A stretch of 64,000 bases of DNA from Rhizobium sp. BK316 (GCF_014193695.1 NZ_JACHZR010000001.1:1215309-1279308); one strand, 5' to 3'. Positions 1 through 8,291 are shown, counted from the first letter of the stretch. A program made the numbers and translations. Notes: generated by a model from the letters alone, not told the origin.

Positions 1-422
1 TTGCCCGGCGCTGCCTGGCCGATGTCCACCATTTCGATCTCGCCGTTCGGCAGAGCGTGCGCCCCGAAGAAACCGCCATCCGGGAAGCCGAAGCCAATCC
101 AGGCGATCGCCGGCTGTTCACGCAGCAGCGACAAGAACAGAAACTCACGCTTCACCTCGTCGTCTGGCCTGATCGCCCCTTGAAAGAAGATCGATCTGAC
201 GATCTCGGCACTGCTCGAAACCAGAGCCAGGTTTGAAGCGAGCTCGTTGCTGACCGCAGCAGTGCTCTGAGCATCGAGGCTGGCGACCACCGTTTCGATG
301 TTCTGGGTCGCAGCACGATACCAGACGAAATGAACGAGCGCCGCCGTCGACAAGACCGCAAACAGTAATAGTGCGGTGACCGCACGCGCCATTTTCATTC
401 GTGGGAATGGTCTAGCGTTCAT
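1..422 (-). CDS. Membrane-anchored sensor protein, N-terminal part (cut by window edge)
   Basis: Only about the first 140 residues are inside the window. The reverse-strand frame is open from an ATG at 422, which overlaps the stop of the NADH dehydrogenase gene by 11 nt. A second possible start is the ATG at 398, giving MKMARAVTALLL. The residues after it form one hydrophobic membrane segment (about 16 residues) followed by a polar, probably periplasmic stretch with motifs such as AIAWIGFGFPDG. This resembles the extracytoplasmic sensing part of rhizobial adenylate/guanylate cyclases or other one-component sensors, but no output domain is visible, so the type of sensor is inference. Neither start has a strong ribosome binding site, which suits translational coupling to the gene before it. 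It is the last visible member of the bufA-to-ndh gene chain. Confidence 0.6.
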   Translation of the reverse strand, partial: MNARPFPRMKMARAVTALLLFAVLSTAALVHFVWYRAATQNIETVVASLDAQSTAAVSNELASNLALVSSSAEIVRSIFFQGAIRPDDEVKREFLFLSLLREQPAIAWIGFGFPDGGFFGAHALPNGEIEMVDIGQAAPG

Positions 423-1731
423 GGCGATCGGTAATCAGACGGGCGGCGCGGTCATAGCAGACATAGGCCAGCGCCCAGTCCACGAACACAACGGCGCGAT
501 TGCGGAAACCGACGAGAAACCAGAGATGGGCGATGTTCCAGACCAGCCAGGCGGAAAAACCCGAGAGCCGGATGCGCCGGAAATCGGCGACCGCCGCCTT
601 GCGCCCGATGGTCGCCAGATTGCCGAAATCGCGATAGCCGAACGGGCCGATGGTCCGGCCATCGAGGCGGGCGAGAATGGCGCGGGCCACATGCTCGCCC
701 ATCTGCTTGGCGGCCGGCGCAACTCCCGGAACCAGCCTGCCGTTCTTGTCGGTGACCGCAGCGGTGTCGCCGATCACGAAGATATCGCTGCTGTCCGGTG
801 GGTTGAGGTTCCCGTCTACATGGACACGGCCGGCGCGATCGGCCGGTACACCTAGCCATTTCGCCGCCCTCGAAGCCATGACGCCGGCCGCCCACAGCAC
901 GCAGGATGACCGGATCTGACCGCCGCCGGCAAGCCCGACGCCCTCGGCATCGCAGCGCGTAACCGCTTCCCCGAGCGACACTTCGACGCCAAGCATCTCC
1001 AGGTGTCGCCGGGCTTCCTCGGACAGCGCCAGTGGCATGGCCGGCAGGACGACATTGCCGGCTTCGACAAGCACCACGCGCGCCGACGACGGGTCGATGC
1101 GCCGAAAGTCACGGATGATGACCTTCCTTGCCAGTTCGGCGATGGCGCCCGCCAGTTCGACGCCTGTCGGGCCGCCGCCAACAACGACGAAGGTGAGAAA
1201 CCGCTCCCACTCGGCCTCGTCCTCGGTTGCCTCGGCGCGCTCGAAGGCCGAGAGAATCCGGGCGCGGATTTCGGTCGCATCGGCGATCGTCTTCAGGCCG
1301 GGTGCGGTCTCTGCCCATTCTTCCTTTCCGAAATAGGCGTGCCTCGCCCCGGTGGCGACGACGAGATAGTCATAGGCGATGCGCCGGGCGGTGGTCTCGA
1401 CGATCCGGCTCTCCTTGTCGATCCCCTCGACACGCTCCATCAGCACCCCGACATTGGATTGCCGGGAAAGAATGCGACGGATCGGCATGGCGATCTGCGC
1501 CGGCGAAAGCCCGGCCGTCGCCACCTGATAGAGCAGCGGCTGGAAAAGATGATAGTTGCGCTGATCGATGACCGTTATATCCACGTTCGCACGGCGGAGC
1601 CCCCTGGCGGCGGCGAGGCCGCCAAATCCGGCTCCAAGGATGACGACCCTCGGACGGCGAACCACCGCCTGACGTGCCTGCGGATCCATGAGGGGCGAAC
1701 CGCCACGCGCTTCTTCGATCGCGGCGCGCAT
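412..1731 (-). CDS. ndh: Type II NADH dehydrogenase (NDH-2-like FAD oxidoreductase)
   Basis: A 439-residue flavoprotein of the two-dinucleotide-binding-fold family that transfers electrons from NAD(P)H to quinone at the inner face of the membrane without pumping protons. Visible motifs are the FAD-binding GAGFGG at residues 33-38, the family signature HLFQPLLYQVATAGLSP at 61-77, the NADH-binding GGGPTG at 185-190 and a C-terminal FAD contact region around VIGDTAAV. The C-terminal hydrophobic stretch (SAWLVWNIAHLWFLVGF) fits membrane association. Length is normal for NDH-2. The ATG at 1731 lies 3 nt after the stop of the doxX gene, and a GAGAGGG stretch precedes it, so the gene is almost certainly co-transcribed with the buf genes. 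The role as quinone reductase is family knowledge; the link to bufferin chemistry is inference. Confidence 0.88.
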   Translation of the reverse strand: MRAAIEEARGGSPLMDPQARQAVVRRPRVVILGAGFGGLAAARGLRRANVDITVIDQRNYHLFQPLLYQVATAGLSPAQIAMPIRRILSRQSNVGVLMERVEGIDKESRIVETTARRIAYDYLVVATGARHAYFGKEEWAETAPGLKTIADATEIRARILSAFERAEATEDEAEWERFLTFVVVGGGPTGVELAGAIAELARKVIIRDFRRIDPSSARVVLVEAGNVVLPAMPLALSEEARRHLEMLGVEVSLGEAVTRCDAEGVGLAGGGQIRSSCVLWAAGVMASRAAKWLGVPADRAGRVHVDGNLNPPDSSDIFVIGDTAAVTDKNGRLVPGVAPAAKQMGEHVARAILARLDGRTIGPFGYRDFGNLATIGRKAAVADFRRIRLSGFSAWLVWNIAHLWFLVGFRNRAVVFVDWALAYVCYDRAARLITDRHER

Positions 1732-1734
1732 GGC

Positions 1735-2217
1735 TCAGCGCCCTCTCGGAAACAAGCGAGCCACCAGATAGTCGAGCGAAACGGTGCCGGCCCCGCGCGC
1801 CAGGATCAGCAGCAACGGCGCCGTCCAGAGCAAATGGTCCGGCCAGTTCTGCGGGTAGACGAGGAGCTGGATCGTCAAGATGACGCCAAGCAGCATGAGG
1901 GCGGCGGGGCGAGAGAACAGACCGAGAAAAATCAGAACCGAGCCGCTCACTTCGGCGGTCGTCGCGAGCACGGCGGCCACGCCGGGATCGATGACGGGCA
2001 GCTGGTATTCGAGCGTGAACAGCTGGATCGTCGCCGGCCAGGAGGCAAGCTTGCTCTGCGACGACTGCCAGAAGACCTGAGCGACCGCAAGGCGTGAGAC
2101 GAGCTGCACGAGCGAGAGCGGCACACTGTTCAACCGCTCCAGAGCGGAGACATAGAACCCGGCAATGCCGCTTCTGTGGCGTGTCGAAGAAGGAGACATC
2201 ATGGTCATGATTTCCAT
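1735..2217 (-). CDS. DoxX family membrane protein of the buf operon
   Basis: A 160-residue protein with four predicted hydrophobic segments. Recognisable DoxX features are RLAVAQVFWQSSQSKLASWP near residue 45, followed by an EYQLPVIDP loop and the closing segment WPDHLLWTAPLLLILARG. DoxX-type proteins accompany bufABC clusters and are thought to handle quinones or electrons in the membrane; the exact role is not established. The gene starts 5 nt after the bufC stop and ends 3 nt before the ndh start. Four in-frame ATG codons (2217, 2208, 2202, 2199) compete; 2217 is given because it is the first after the bufC stop, but 2208 has a slightly better placed AGGATGG-like ribosome site. A longer frame upstream lies wholly inside bufC and is rejected. 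Confidence 0.82.
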   Translation of the reverse strand: MEIMTMMSPSSTRHRSGIAGFYVSALERLNSVPLSLVQLVSRLAVAQVFWQSSQSKLASWPATIQLFTLEYQLPVIDPGVAAVLATTAEVSGSVLIFLGLFSRPAALMLLGVILTIQLLVYPQNWPDHLLWTAPLLLILARGAGTVSLDYLVARLFPRGR

Positions 2218-2222
2218 CCTGT

Positions 2223-3005
2223 TCAATGGGTTGCGAGCGTTATGTGGCGAATGCGGGTGACGAGGCCTTCTGCGAAGAGGCCGCCGAACGCACCGGCAAG
2301 ATCGAAGCCGGGAGCACGGGCGAGGACGCGGCTGACGGCCACCTCCAGGCCTGCACGCCTTTTCAGCGCATGCAGGAAAGCGAAATGCCCCGCATCGAGG
2401 CGCAGGAACCGCATGCTCTCGTTGCAGCGCCAGAGCGCGATCCGCTCCGGCCTGCGGCTCAGCTTCGCCAGGGCTTCGACATTTCCGCCGGCTTGATGTA
2501 CCGACCATATTTCCAGCGCTGGCCAACGGCAGACGAGCAGGCGCAGCGAGGGCTGAAGAAAAAGCTCAGGAGCGGTATCGGCTTCGCCGTCACCCAATTG
2601 CTCCAGGCTGCAGCCAGGCAGCGCCGGCGCGTCGAGCGCCTCGGCGATCATCCATTCCAGCCGCGCCGTCTCGGCAATGAAGGGCATGGAGCGGATGTCT
2701 TCGAAGACTGCCAGAAAGCGGGAAAAATTGCCGCCATAGCGGACAAGCCGCGCCTCCTGCGGCGGATTGTTGCGGATGAAAACGCCGGCAGCGTAGCGAA
2801 AGTAGTCCTCGCCCAAAAGCCTCAGCGTGACCGGAAAGACCGCGATCAAGGTCGCCGTTAGCGAGGCGAACGTATTGTTGCGATAGATGTTGAACCGACG
2901 CAAAGGGTCAAAAGCCCCTTTCGCCAGTACTGGCGCGAGATCACCGCCATCGTTGCGGAGGATGGCTTGGGCGATCCTCGACTGCAGGGCGCAACTAGAG
3001 AGCAT
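2223..3005 (-). CDS. bufC: BufC-like DUF2063 protein, partner of the DUF692 maturase
   Basis: A 260-residue protein. The N-terminal part (about residues 8-100) carries the DUF2063 pattern: FDPLRRFNIYRNNTFASLTA, then VFPVTLRLLGEDYFRYAAGVFI. In bufferin and related RiPP clusters this family (BufC, HvfC, and distantly MbnC) forms a complex with the DUF692 iron enzyme and presents the precursor peptide. The start at 3005 is supported by an AGGAGG site 7 nt upstream (3012-3017) and by the 11-nt overlap with the end of bufB. A longer reading frame to 3062 lacks such a site. The gene is part of the tight bufA-B-C-doxX-ndh chain. Family assignment is secure from sequence pattern; the complex with BufB is established for homologues, not shown here. 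Confidence 0.85.
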   Translation of the reverse strand: MLSSCALQSRIAQAILRNDGGDLAPVLAKGAFDPLRRFNIYRNNTFASLTATLIAVFPVTLRLLGEDYFRYAAGVFIRNNPPQEARLVRYGGNFSRFLAVFEDIRSMPFIAETARLEWMIAEALDAPALPGCSLEQLGDGEADTAPELFLQPSLRLLVCRWPALEIWSVHQAGGNVEALAKLSRRPERIALWRCNESMRFLRLDAGHFAFLHALKRRAGLEVAVSRVLARAPGFDLAGAFGGLFAEGLVTRIRHITLATH

Positions 3006-4020
3006 GGCCAATCCTCCTTGCGCCGGAATGGTTGGCGAAGACGGACGGCTTGATCGTCGCAAGCGCGGCGAGCGCCGGCATCGGTCCCTTCGGACTGTCG
3101 GGCCGCAGGGGCAGGATCATGCCCTCAAAGCGGCTCGTCGGGGGTGCCGGCCTTTCCGCCAGCATCCGGTCTTCGAAGGCAATCGATTGCGCCAGCATAT
3201 CGGCCCACATGGCTTCGCCGAGCAGGACGTCGAGGGTGGGCACATCCGTGTCCCATTCGATGAGCGTCGGACGCGGGCCGATCTTGCGGATCACATAGGC
3301 ATAGAGCGACCAAACCGCCGGCGGAACGCGCGAACCGTGGTCGTCGATCAGCACGATATCGCCTTCGACCTCGTTGACCGCGTGCCCCGCAAGATGAATC
3401 TCGCCGATGGCGCGCGCGGGGAGCTGGTCGATGAAGGCCTTGGCGTCGAAGCCGAGATTAGAGGCCGAGACATAGACATTGTTGACGTCGAGGAGCAAGC
3501 CACAACCGGTCAGGCGCACGAGTTCGGTGAGGAATTCCGCCTCGGTCATCGTCGATCCCTCGAAGGCGACATAGGCAGAGAGGTTTTCGATATAGACGCG
3601 CCGCTGGAGCGTATCCTGCAGGCGCGAGACATTGGCGGCGACGATGCCGAGCGCCTCGGCATCGTAACACAGCGGCAGAAGATCATTCAGATAGGCGCCA
3701 TCGGCGGCGCTCCAGGCGAGATGCTCGGACACTAGGCTTGGCTGGAAGCGCAGGCAGAGCTTTCGCATGCGCTCAAGATGATCGCGGTCGAGGCCGGAGT
3801 AGCTCCCGAGTGAAAGGCCGACGCCATGAATAGACAAGGGATAGCTTTCCCGCAGCCGCTCGAGCGCGTCGACGGCCGCAGAGTCGCCCATGTAGTTTTC
3901 CGCGTGGACTTCAAGCCATCCCGCCGACGGGCGGCGAGACAGCATTTCGCCGATATGCTGGGAGCGAAGACCGATGCCCGCCGCGGTTGGCACCGGATTG
4001 CTCGGAAATATCTTGGACAT
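2995..4020 (-). CDS. bufB: BufB-like DUF692 multinuclear iron enzyme (bufferin maturase)
   Basis: A 341-residue TIM-barrel protein of the DUF692/MbnB family. Candidate metal ligands are visible in the expected order: His65 (SIHGVGLSLGS), Glu99-His100 (SEHLAWS), Glu145-Asn146 (IENLSAY), Asp178 (LDVNNVYVSASN), His209/His213 (EIHLAGH), Asp227-His228 (DDHGS) and Glu255/Asp257 (IEWDTDVP). Known relatives use two or three iron ions and O2 to convert cysteines of a precursor peptide into heterocycles; in bufferins these are thiooxazole-type groups that bind copper. The ATG at 4020 has a good AAAGGAG site; a longer frame to 4110 does not. The gene lies 31 nt after bufA and overlaps bufC by 11 nt. Substrate is therefore very probably the peptide encoded just upstream. 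Confidence 0.88.
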   Translation of the reverse strand: MSKIFPSNPVPTAAGIGLRSQHIGEMLSRRPSAGWLEVHAENYMGDSAAVDALERLRESYPLSIHGVGLSLGSYSGLDRDHLERMRKLCLRFQPSLVSEHLAWSAADGAYLNDLLPLCYDAEALGIVAANVSRLQDTLQRRVYIENLSAYVAFEGSTMTEAEFLTELVRLTGCGLLLDVNNVYVSASNLGFDAKAFIDQLPARAIGEIHLAGHAVNEVEGDIVLIDDHGSRVPPAVWSLYAYVIRKIGPRPTLIEWDTDVPTLDVLLGEAMWADMLAQSIAFEDRMLAERPAPPTSRFEGMILPLRPDSPKGPMPALAALATIKPSVFANHSGARRIGHAL

Positions 4021-4051
4021 CGATGACTCCTTTGGTTGAAGCAGAGAAAGG

Positions 4052-4321
4052 TCAGGCCTTGGGTTCGTTACTTCCGCCGGTGATCTTGGTGCAGGTCCCG
4101 GCCGGCACATAGATCCACGAGTCCTTGGCGTTGTCAGCGGTGGACGTACCGGCGCAGGAGTGGCTGGCCGTCTGGCAGTCGTTCAGGCCGGCCTTGACAA
4201 CGCCGAAGCACTTTTCAAACGAGAAATCCGGCTTGGCAGTCGGGCCGGCAAAGGCGCTGCCTGCTGCCACGGAGGCGGCGGCGGCAAGGGCCGAGCTGAT
4301 GAGAAGACGGGTGGCATTCAT
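4052..4321 (-). CDS. bufA: BufA-type bufferin precursor (DUF2282), secreted Cys-rich RiPP peptide
   Basis: An 89-residue peptide with a clear Sec-type signal peptide (residues 1-25, ending AGSAFA) and a DUF2282-like core. The core has four cysteines: Cys38 (FEKCFG), Cys49 (LNDCQ), Cys56 (SHSCAG) and Cys77 (PAGTCTK), plus the family feature [11 protein letters not shown]. In characterised bufferins (copper-induced RiPP metallophores) the DUF692 partner modifies cysteines of this core and the product is exported to the periplasm to bind copper. The start has a strong CAGGAG site 7 nt upstream. It is the first gene of the operon. Which cysteines are modified, and whether copper is the metal here, cannot be told from sequence. 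Confidence 0.88.
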   Translation of the reverse strand: MNATRLLISSALAAAASVAAGSAFAGPTAKPDFSFEKCFGVVKAGLNDCQTASHSCAGTSTADNAKDSWIYVPAGTCTKITGGSNEPKA

Positions 4322-4468
4322 GAGAAATCTCCTGGGTTGTTGCGTGAGGTCAAACCGTCATCGGCTCGACTGTCCTGAGCTTCCCAGAAGCGAGCCTTCA
4401 CCTGAAATGCTGTCTCTGCATGGTTTCGATACGCCGCCTCTATGCGTCGACAGTTGGCGACAAGAAGA

Positions 4469-4494
4469 AGCCCTCCGCAGCTGAACGGAGGGCT
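4469..4494 (-). terminator. Probable terminator of the bdhA-patatin transcript
   Basis: Perfect 9-bp inverted repeat AGCCCTCCG/CGGAGGGCT with an 8-nt loop. Read on the minus strand it is followed by a pyrimidine-rich TCTTCTTGT stretch. It lies about 50 nt beyond the stop of the patatin gene and upstream of bufA, so it separates the two minus-strand units. No U tract follows on the plus strand. Confidence 0.65.
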
Positions 4495-4545
4495 CAAGGT
4501 GGGCATTTGCGGCGGGAGGCAGAATTTGTGCAAATGCCAAAGGGA

Positions 4546-5619
4546 TCAGAGATAGCGCTCGCGGATGTCCACCGTCGAACGTTTGCCGATGTCCTGATAA
4601 TTGACCTGCAGCCATAGGTCGGCGCATTGCCGGCCGCGATCCCTCAAGTCCACGAGCGCGCCCCAGTCGGCATTCAGCTTGCTCGAAACACTGAGGTTTT
4701 TCATCGTCTCGTCATCGGAGATACCGTGCACGAAAATCCGCTTCAGATTGGGCGGCGGTTCCGGCGCCGCGTCGATCAGCTGCGTGACGAACGCCACCGC
4801 GCGCATCTCTCTTAGCAGCGATGAATTGAAGCTTATCTCGTTGATACGGTTCAGGATTTCTCCAGCCGTGCGCGGCAGGTCCGCTCGCTCGATCGGATTG
4901 ATGTGGACCACGATGACATCGGGGGTGTTGCAGCCATAGATCAGCGGAAAGATGGCGGGATTTCCCATATAACCGCCATCCCAATAGGCTTCTCCGTCGA
5001 TCTCAACCGCTTGGAACAGGAAAGGCAGGCAGGCGGATGCCATAACGGCATCGATAGACAATTCGTCATTGCCGAACACCTTGACCTTGCCGGTCCGCAC
5101 GTTGGTGGCGCAGACGCTGAGCTTGACGGGGCAGCGCGCCATCCGGATCGCCTCGAGATCGATCGACTGTTCCAGTACCCGGCGCAGCGGGTTGAAGTTG
5201 AACGGGTTGAACTGGTAGGGCGACATCAACCGGGTGACCAGGTCGAACATGATGAATGCCGGCGAGAACTCAAGCGATTTCGAGCCGGTAAGGCGATCGA
5301 GCAAGCTCGGCTGCAAAGGTCCGGATGCGGCCGCGTGGCTGACGCGGCGCCAGAAATTGGCGAGCGCCGTCTGCGCCCCGCTTCGACCGCCCTCGGCCAG
5401 ACCGTAAGCCATGACCGCGGCATTCATCGCGCCGGCGCTGGTCGCCACAATGCCTTCAAATGAAAGGCTGGGCTCCTCCAGCAGCCGATCGAGCACACCC
5501 CAGGTGAAGGCGCCGTGCGCACCGCCGCCCTGAAGGGCGAGATTGATCGTCCGGGGCTCGCGCTTGGCGGCCGAAGATTCGAGCTGCATTCCGGGCCGTG
5601 TTCCTACATGCTTATTCAT
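4546..5619 (-). CDS. Patatin-like phospholipase
   Basis: A 357-residue serine hydrolase of the bacterial patatin family. The oxyanion motif GGGAHGAFTWG is at residues 31-41, the nucleophile elbow reads ATSAG with Ser61, and the catalytic aspartate is in the DGG motif YWDGGYMGNP (Asp213). The first residue of the usual GxSxG elbow is alanine here, a mild variant. No signal peptide is seen, so a cytoplasmic or granule-associated lipid/acyl-ester hydrolase is likely. The ATG at 5619 with an AAGGGTGG ribosome site is preferred over the GTG at 5628. It lies 29 nt downstream of a 3-hydroxybutyrate dehydrogenase gene, so a role in turnover of polyhydroxybutyrate or of lipids feeding that pathway is plausible inference. 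Confidence 0.85.
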   Translation of the reverse strand: MNKHVGTRPGMQLESSAAKREPRTINLALQGGGAHGAFTWGVLDRLLEEPSLSFEGIVATSAGAMNAAVMAYGLAEGGRSGAQTALANFWRRVSHAAASGPLQPSLLDRLTGSKSLEFSPAFIMFDLVTRLMSPYQFNPFNFNPLRRVLEQSIDLEAIRMARCPVKLSVCATNVRTGKVKVFGNDELSIDAVMASACLPFLFQAVEIDGEAYWDGGYMGNPAIFPLIYGCNTPDVIVVHINPIERADLPRTAGEILNRINEISFNSSLLREMRAVAFVTQLIDAAPEPPPNLKRIFVHGISDDETMKNLSVSSKLNADWGALVDLRDRGRQCADLWLQVNYQDIGKRSTVDIRERYL

Positions 5620-5648
5620 GATTGCCACCCTTTTCTCGAATGATGGGT

Positions 5649-6479
5649 TCAGTGCGCGGTCCAGCCGCCATCGACAGGGATCGCTGTGCCCGTAATCGAT
5701 CCGGCAAGATCGCCGCAGAGGAAGACAGCAAGCGCGCCCATTTCTTCAACGGTGGCAAACCGCCTCGTCGGCTGGTCTTTCAGGAAGACCTCTCGGATCA
5801 CCGCATCCCGCGCGATGTTATGCGACTTCGCCTGATCTTCGATCTGATGTTCGACAAGCGGCGTCCAGACATAGCCGGGGCAGATCGCGTTGCATGTCAC
5901 CCCATATTCCGCCCCTTCGAGCGCGATCGTCTTCGTGAAGCCGACAATGCCGTGTTTGGCCGCCACATAGGCGGATTTGAAGGGTGACGCGATCAATCCA
6001 TGGGCCGAGGCAATGTTGACGATCCGGCCATAGCGCCTAGCGCACATGTTGTCGAACGTTGCCCGGACGAGATGAAAGGCGGAAGAGAGATTGATGGCAA
6101 GGATGGCGTCCCACTTTTCCGTGGGAAACTTGCCGACCGGCGAAACATGCTGGATTCCAGCATTGTTGACGACAATATCTACCTGCCCAAATCGCGCCAC
6201 CGCCCTCTCGACCATCATGCGGATGGCTTCCGGCTTCGTCATGTCAGCGGCATCATAGGCGACGTCGACATCGTTATCGGCGGCAATGCCGGCGCGCAGC
6301 ATTTCGATCTCGGCCGGGTCGCCAAAACCGTTCAGCATGACGGCGGCCCCCGCCCTCGCAAGCGCTTGTGCAATGCCGAGGCCGATCCCGCTGGTCGAGC
6401 CGGTGACGATGGCGCTGCGCCCCTCCAAGGGCTTGCGGCCGACGAGAGTATCAGTTTCGGGATCAAAGGCGTTCAGCAT
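5649..6479 (-). CDS. bdhA: D-beta-hydroxybutyrate dehydrogenase (SDR)
   Basis: A 276-residue classical short-chain dehydrogenase. It has the NAD-binding TGSTSGIG at residues 26-33, NNAG at 105-108, and the catalytic set Ser158, Tyr171, Lys175 (YVAAK). Long identity-type stretches such as VNNAGIQHVSPVGKFP and AICPGYVWTPLVEHQI are typical of bacterial 3-hydroxybutyrate dehydrogenases, which interconvert 3-hydroxybutyrate and acetoacetate in PHB and ketone-body use. The ATG at 6479 is preceded by GGAGAG; the frame is open a further four codons to a GTG at 6491, which has no ribosome site. It is the first gene of a two-gene unit with the patatin and is divergent from a LysR gene, its probable regulator. 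The substrate call is by family resemblance. Confidence 0.85.
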   Translation of the reverse strand: MLNAFDPETDTLVGRKPLEGRSAIVTGSTSGIGLGIAQALARAGAAVMLNGFGDPAEIEMLRAGIAADNDVDVAYDAADMTKPEAIRMMVERAVARFGQVDIVVNNAGIQHVSPVGKFPTEKWDAILAINLSSAFHLVRATFDNMCARRYGRIVNIASAHGLIASPFKSAYVAAKHGIVGFTKTIALEGAEYGVTCNAICPGYVWTPLVEHQIEDQAKSHNIARDAVIREVFLKDQPTRRFATVEEMGALAVFLCGDLAGSITGTAIPVDGGWTAH

Positions 6480-6660
6480 AGCTCTCTCCACTACGATCGA
6501 CTACGCCGTCTGGCGCGTTCTGTAATCACAGTGAATGACGGACCTTCGCTTTAGAAATGCCGGTCTGCTATGGAATTGATAAATCCATGGCATTGGAGGA
6601 GAATGCCGCCCGCGGAGAATATGAGGGCATCGCAAATCGAGTTCATGCCGAGGGGCGGCC

Positions 6661-7557
6661 ATGGATATCCATCATATAAGATACTTCCTGGCCGTGTGCG
6701 AAACGCGCAACTTCACGCGCGCGGCGGAAAAGTGCAATGTCACCCAGCCGGCTCTCAGTCGTGCCATCCAGCAGCTCGAGGACGAGGTCGGTGGCCTGTT
6801 GTTCCGCCGCGAGCGCAACCTGACGCACATAACGGATCTCGGCAACCTGCTTCGCCCGCGATTCCAGCAGATCCAGGACGAGTTGACGGGTGTGCGTACG
6901 GAGGCGTCACGATTTCTCTGTCTCAGCGAAGCACATCTCAAAGTTGGCATCATGTGCACGATCGGCCCGCGCCGGTTTACCGGCCTTCTCACCGATTTCA
7001 ACATGCGCCACAAGGGTGTCCAGCTGCAGTTGATCGAGGGCGTGCCCACCCGCCTGTCCGATCTGCTGGAGACCGGCGAAATCGATGTGGCGCTGATGTC
7101 GACGGCAACGAGCTTTCCAGAACGCTTCGACGTAACCTCGCTCTTTCGCGAGAGGTTCATGCTCGCTTTCCCCGCCGGCCACCGACTTAGCCAATACGAT
7201 GCCATTCCTATTGCGGCGATCGACGGTGAAGTCTACTTGCGTCGCGTCAACTGCGAATATTGGGATTACCTCACGGACCTCTGCGATGCGCAAGGCGTTA
7301 AGACGCTCGTCTCCTATTCCAGCGAACGCGAGGACTGGATCCAGAACCTGGTCGCCGGCGGCCTTGGCATCTGTTTCATTCCCGAATACAGCGCCGTCAT
7401 TCCCGGATTGCAAGTGAGACCAGTCGCGGAACCGGAGGTCTTCCGTGACGTCTGTCTCGTGACCGTCGCGGGCCGCCGCTTCTCCCCGGCGGTTTCGGTC
7501 TTTGTCGGCGCCGTAAAATCCTACGGCTGGGCAAACTCAATGAGCCGTTCGCACTGA
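6661..7557 (+). CDS. LysR family transcriptional regulator
   Basis: A 298-residue LysR protein. The N-terminal winged helix-turn-helix is clear (residues 1-60: MDIHHIRYFLAVCETRNFTR then VTQPALSRAIQQLEDEVGG), followed by a substrate-binding-like effector domain (about 90-290). It is divergent from bdhA with a 181-nt shared intergenic region, the usual LysR arrangement, so control of the bdhA-patatin unit is the first guess. The downstream cupin-MFS-DUF302 genes on the same strand are a second possible target. The effector is unknown. The ATG at 6661 gives the standard LysR N terminus. Confidence 0.9.
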   Translation: MDIHHIRYFLAVCETRNFTRAAEKCNVTQPALSRAIQQLEDEVGGLLFRRERNLTHITDLGNLLRPRFQQIQDELTGVRTEASRFLCLSEAHLKVGIMCTIGPRRFTGLLTDFNMRHKGVQLQLIEGVPTRLSDLLETGEIDVALMSTATSFPERFDVTSLFRERFMLAFPAGHRLSQYDAIPIAAIDGEVYLRRVNCEYWDYLTDLCDAQGVKTLVSYSSEREDWIQNLVAGGLGICFIPEYSAVIPGLQVRPVAEPEVFRDVCLVTVAGRRFSPAVSVFVGAVKSYGWANSMSRSH

Positions 7558-7748
7558 CGACCTCATATTAAGACCCGTGGCGAACACAGCCTGGCAAACC
7601 ACCGGGCATTCGGCGTTCGCGCCGCGGTTGGCAATAGCCCACAGCTATCAAATTCAGAAGCATCTGGCATTTCTCTTTCGGTCGGGGCTCCGCCAGTCTT
7701 TGCACATGCTCGGCACCGTCCTCGCCGAGCTCCAACAAGGAGAAACCG

Positions 7749-8252
7749 ATGATGAAGCCCGTATTGAACACCGACCGCCTTTCCTTCGCAGCCCTTGCCT
7801 TGGCCGCATTGGCCTTCGGCGCCGGCCTGCCCGCCACGTCCGCCCTCGCCGGCGAATGCCCAGCCGATCAAGTCGCCGAAGATGGCATGAAGCCTGGCCC
7901 GATGATGCCGAAGGGCGTTACCGACACTGTGATCAAGACAATCGATCTCTCGTCCAAGGGCGACGCCTGGAAGGGCAGCATGCTGCGCATGCGCAAGCTC
8001 GTCGTGCAGCCGGGCGGCATCGTTCCCTGGCATTCGCACGAGATGCGCCCGGCAAATATCCTGATCATCTCCGGCTCGATCACCGAATACAGCAGCACCT
8101 GCAAGGTGCCGATCCGGCACAAGAAGGGCGAGGTTACAGCCGAGTTCGGCCATCTCTCCCACTGGTGGAAGAACAACGGCAAAGTTCCGGCGGTGCTCTA
8201 TTCCTCCGACATACTGAGCCCGGAAATGCACGGCGATGACGCAGCTATGTAA
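7749..8252 (+). CDS. Secreted cupin-domain protein
   Basis: A 167-residue protein with a Sec signal peptide (about residues 1-35, ending ATSALAGE) and one cupin barrel. Metal-type cupin ligands are visible as HSHE in VPWHSHEMRPANILIISGSI, a second conserved glutamate/histidine region being TAEFGHLSHWW. Start at 7749 has an AAGGAG site. The role of this periplasmic cupin is unknown; it may bind or convert a small acid or a sugar. Its neighbours on the same strand, an MFS transporter and a DUF302 protein, suggest a small export or stress unit. It starts 191 nt after the LysR gene. I do not recognise a specific substrate. Confidence 0.8.
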   Translation: MMKPVLNTDRLSFAALALAALAFGAGLPATSALAGECPADQVAEDGMKPGPMMPKGVTDTVIKTIDLSSKGDAWKGSMLRMRKLVVQPGGIVPWHSHEMRPANILIISGSITEYSSTCKVPIRHKKGEVTAEFGHLSHWWKNNGKVPAVLYSSDILSPEMHGDDAAM

Positions 8253-8291
8253 CAGCTGCCTTACTATCAGAAGCAAGCCCTTATCCGCTCG

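Noticed and set aside
1003..2097. 364-codon plus-strand open frame
   Set aside because: It lies opposite ndh and doxX, has shadow-like composition (Arg/Asp/Gly-rich) and no family pattern.
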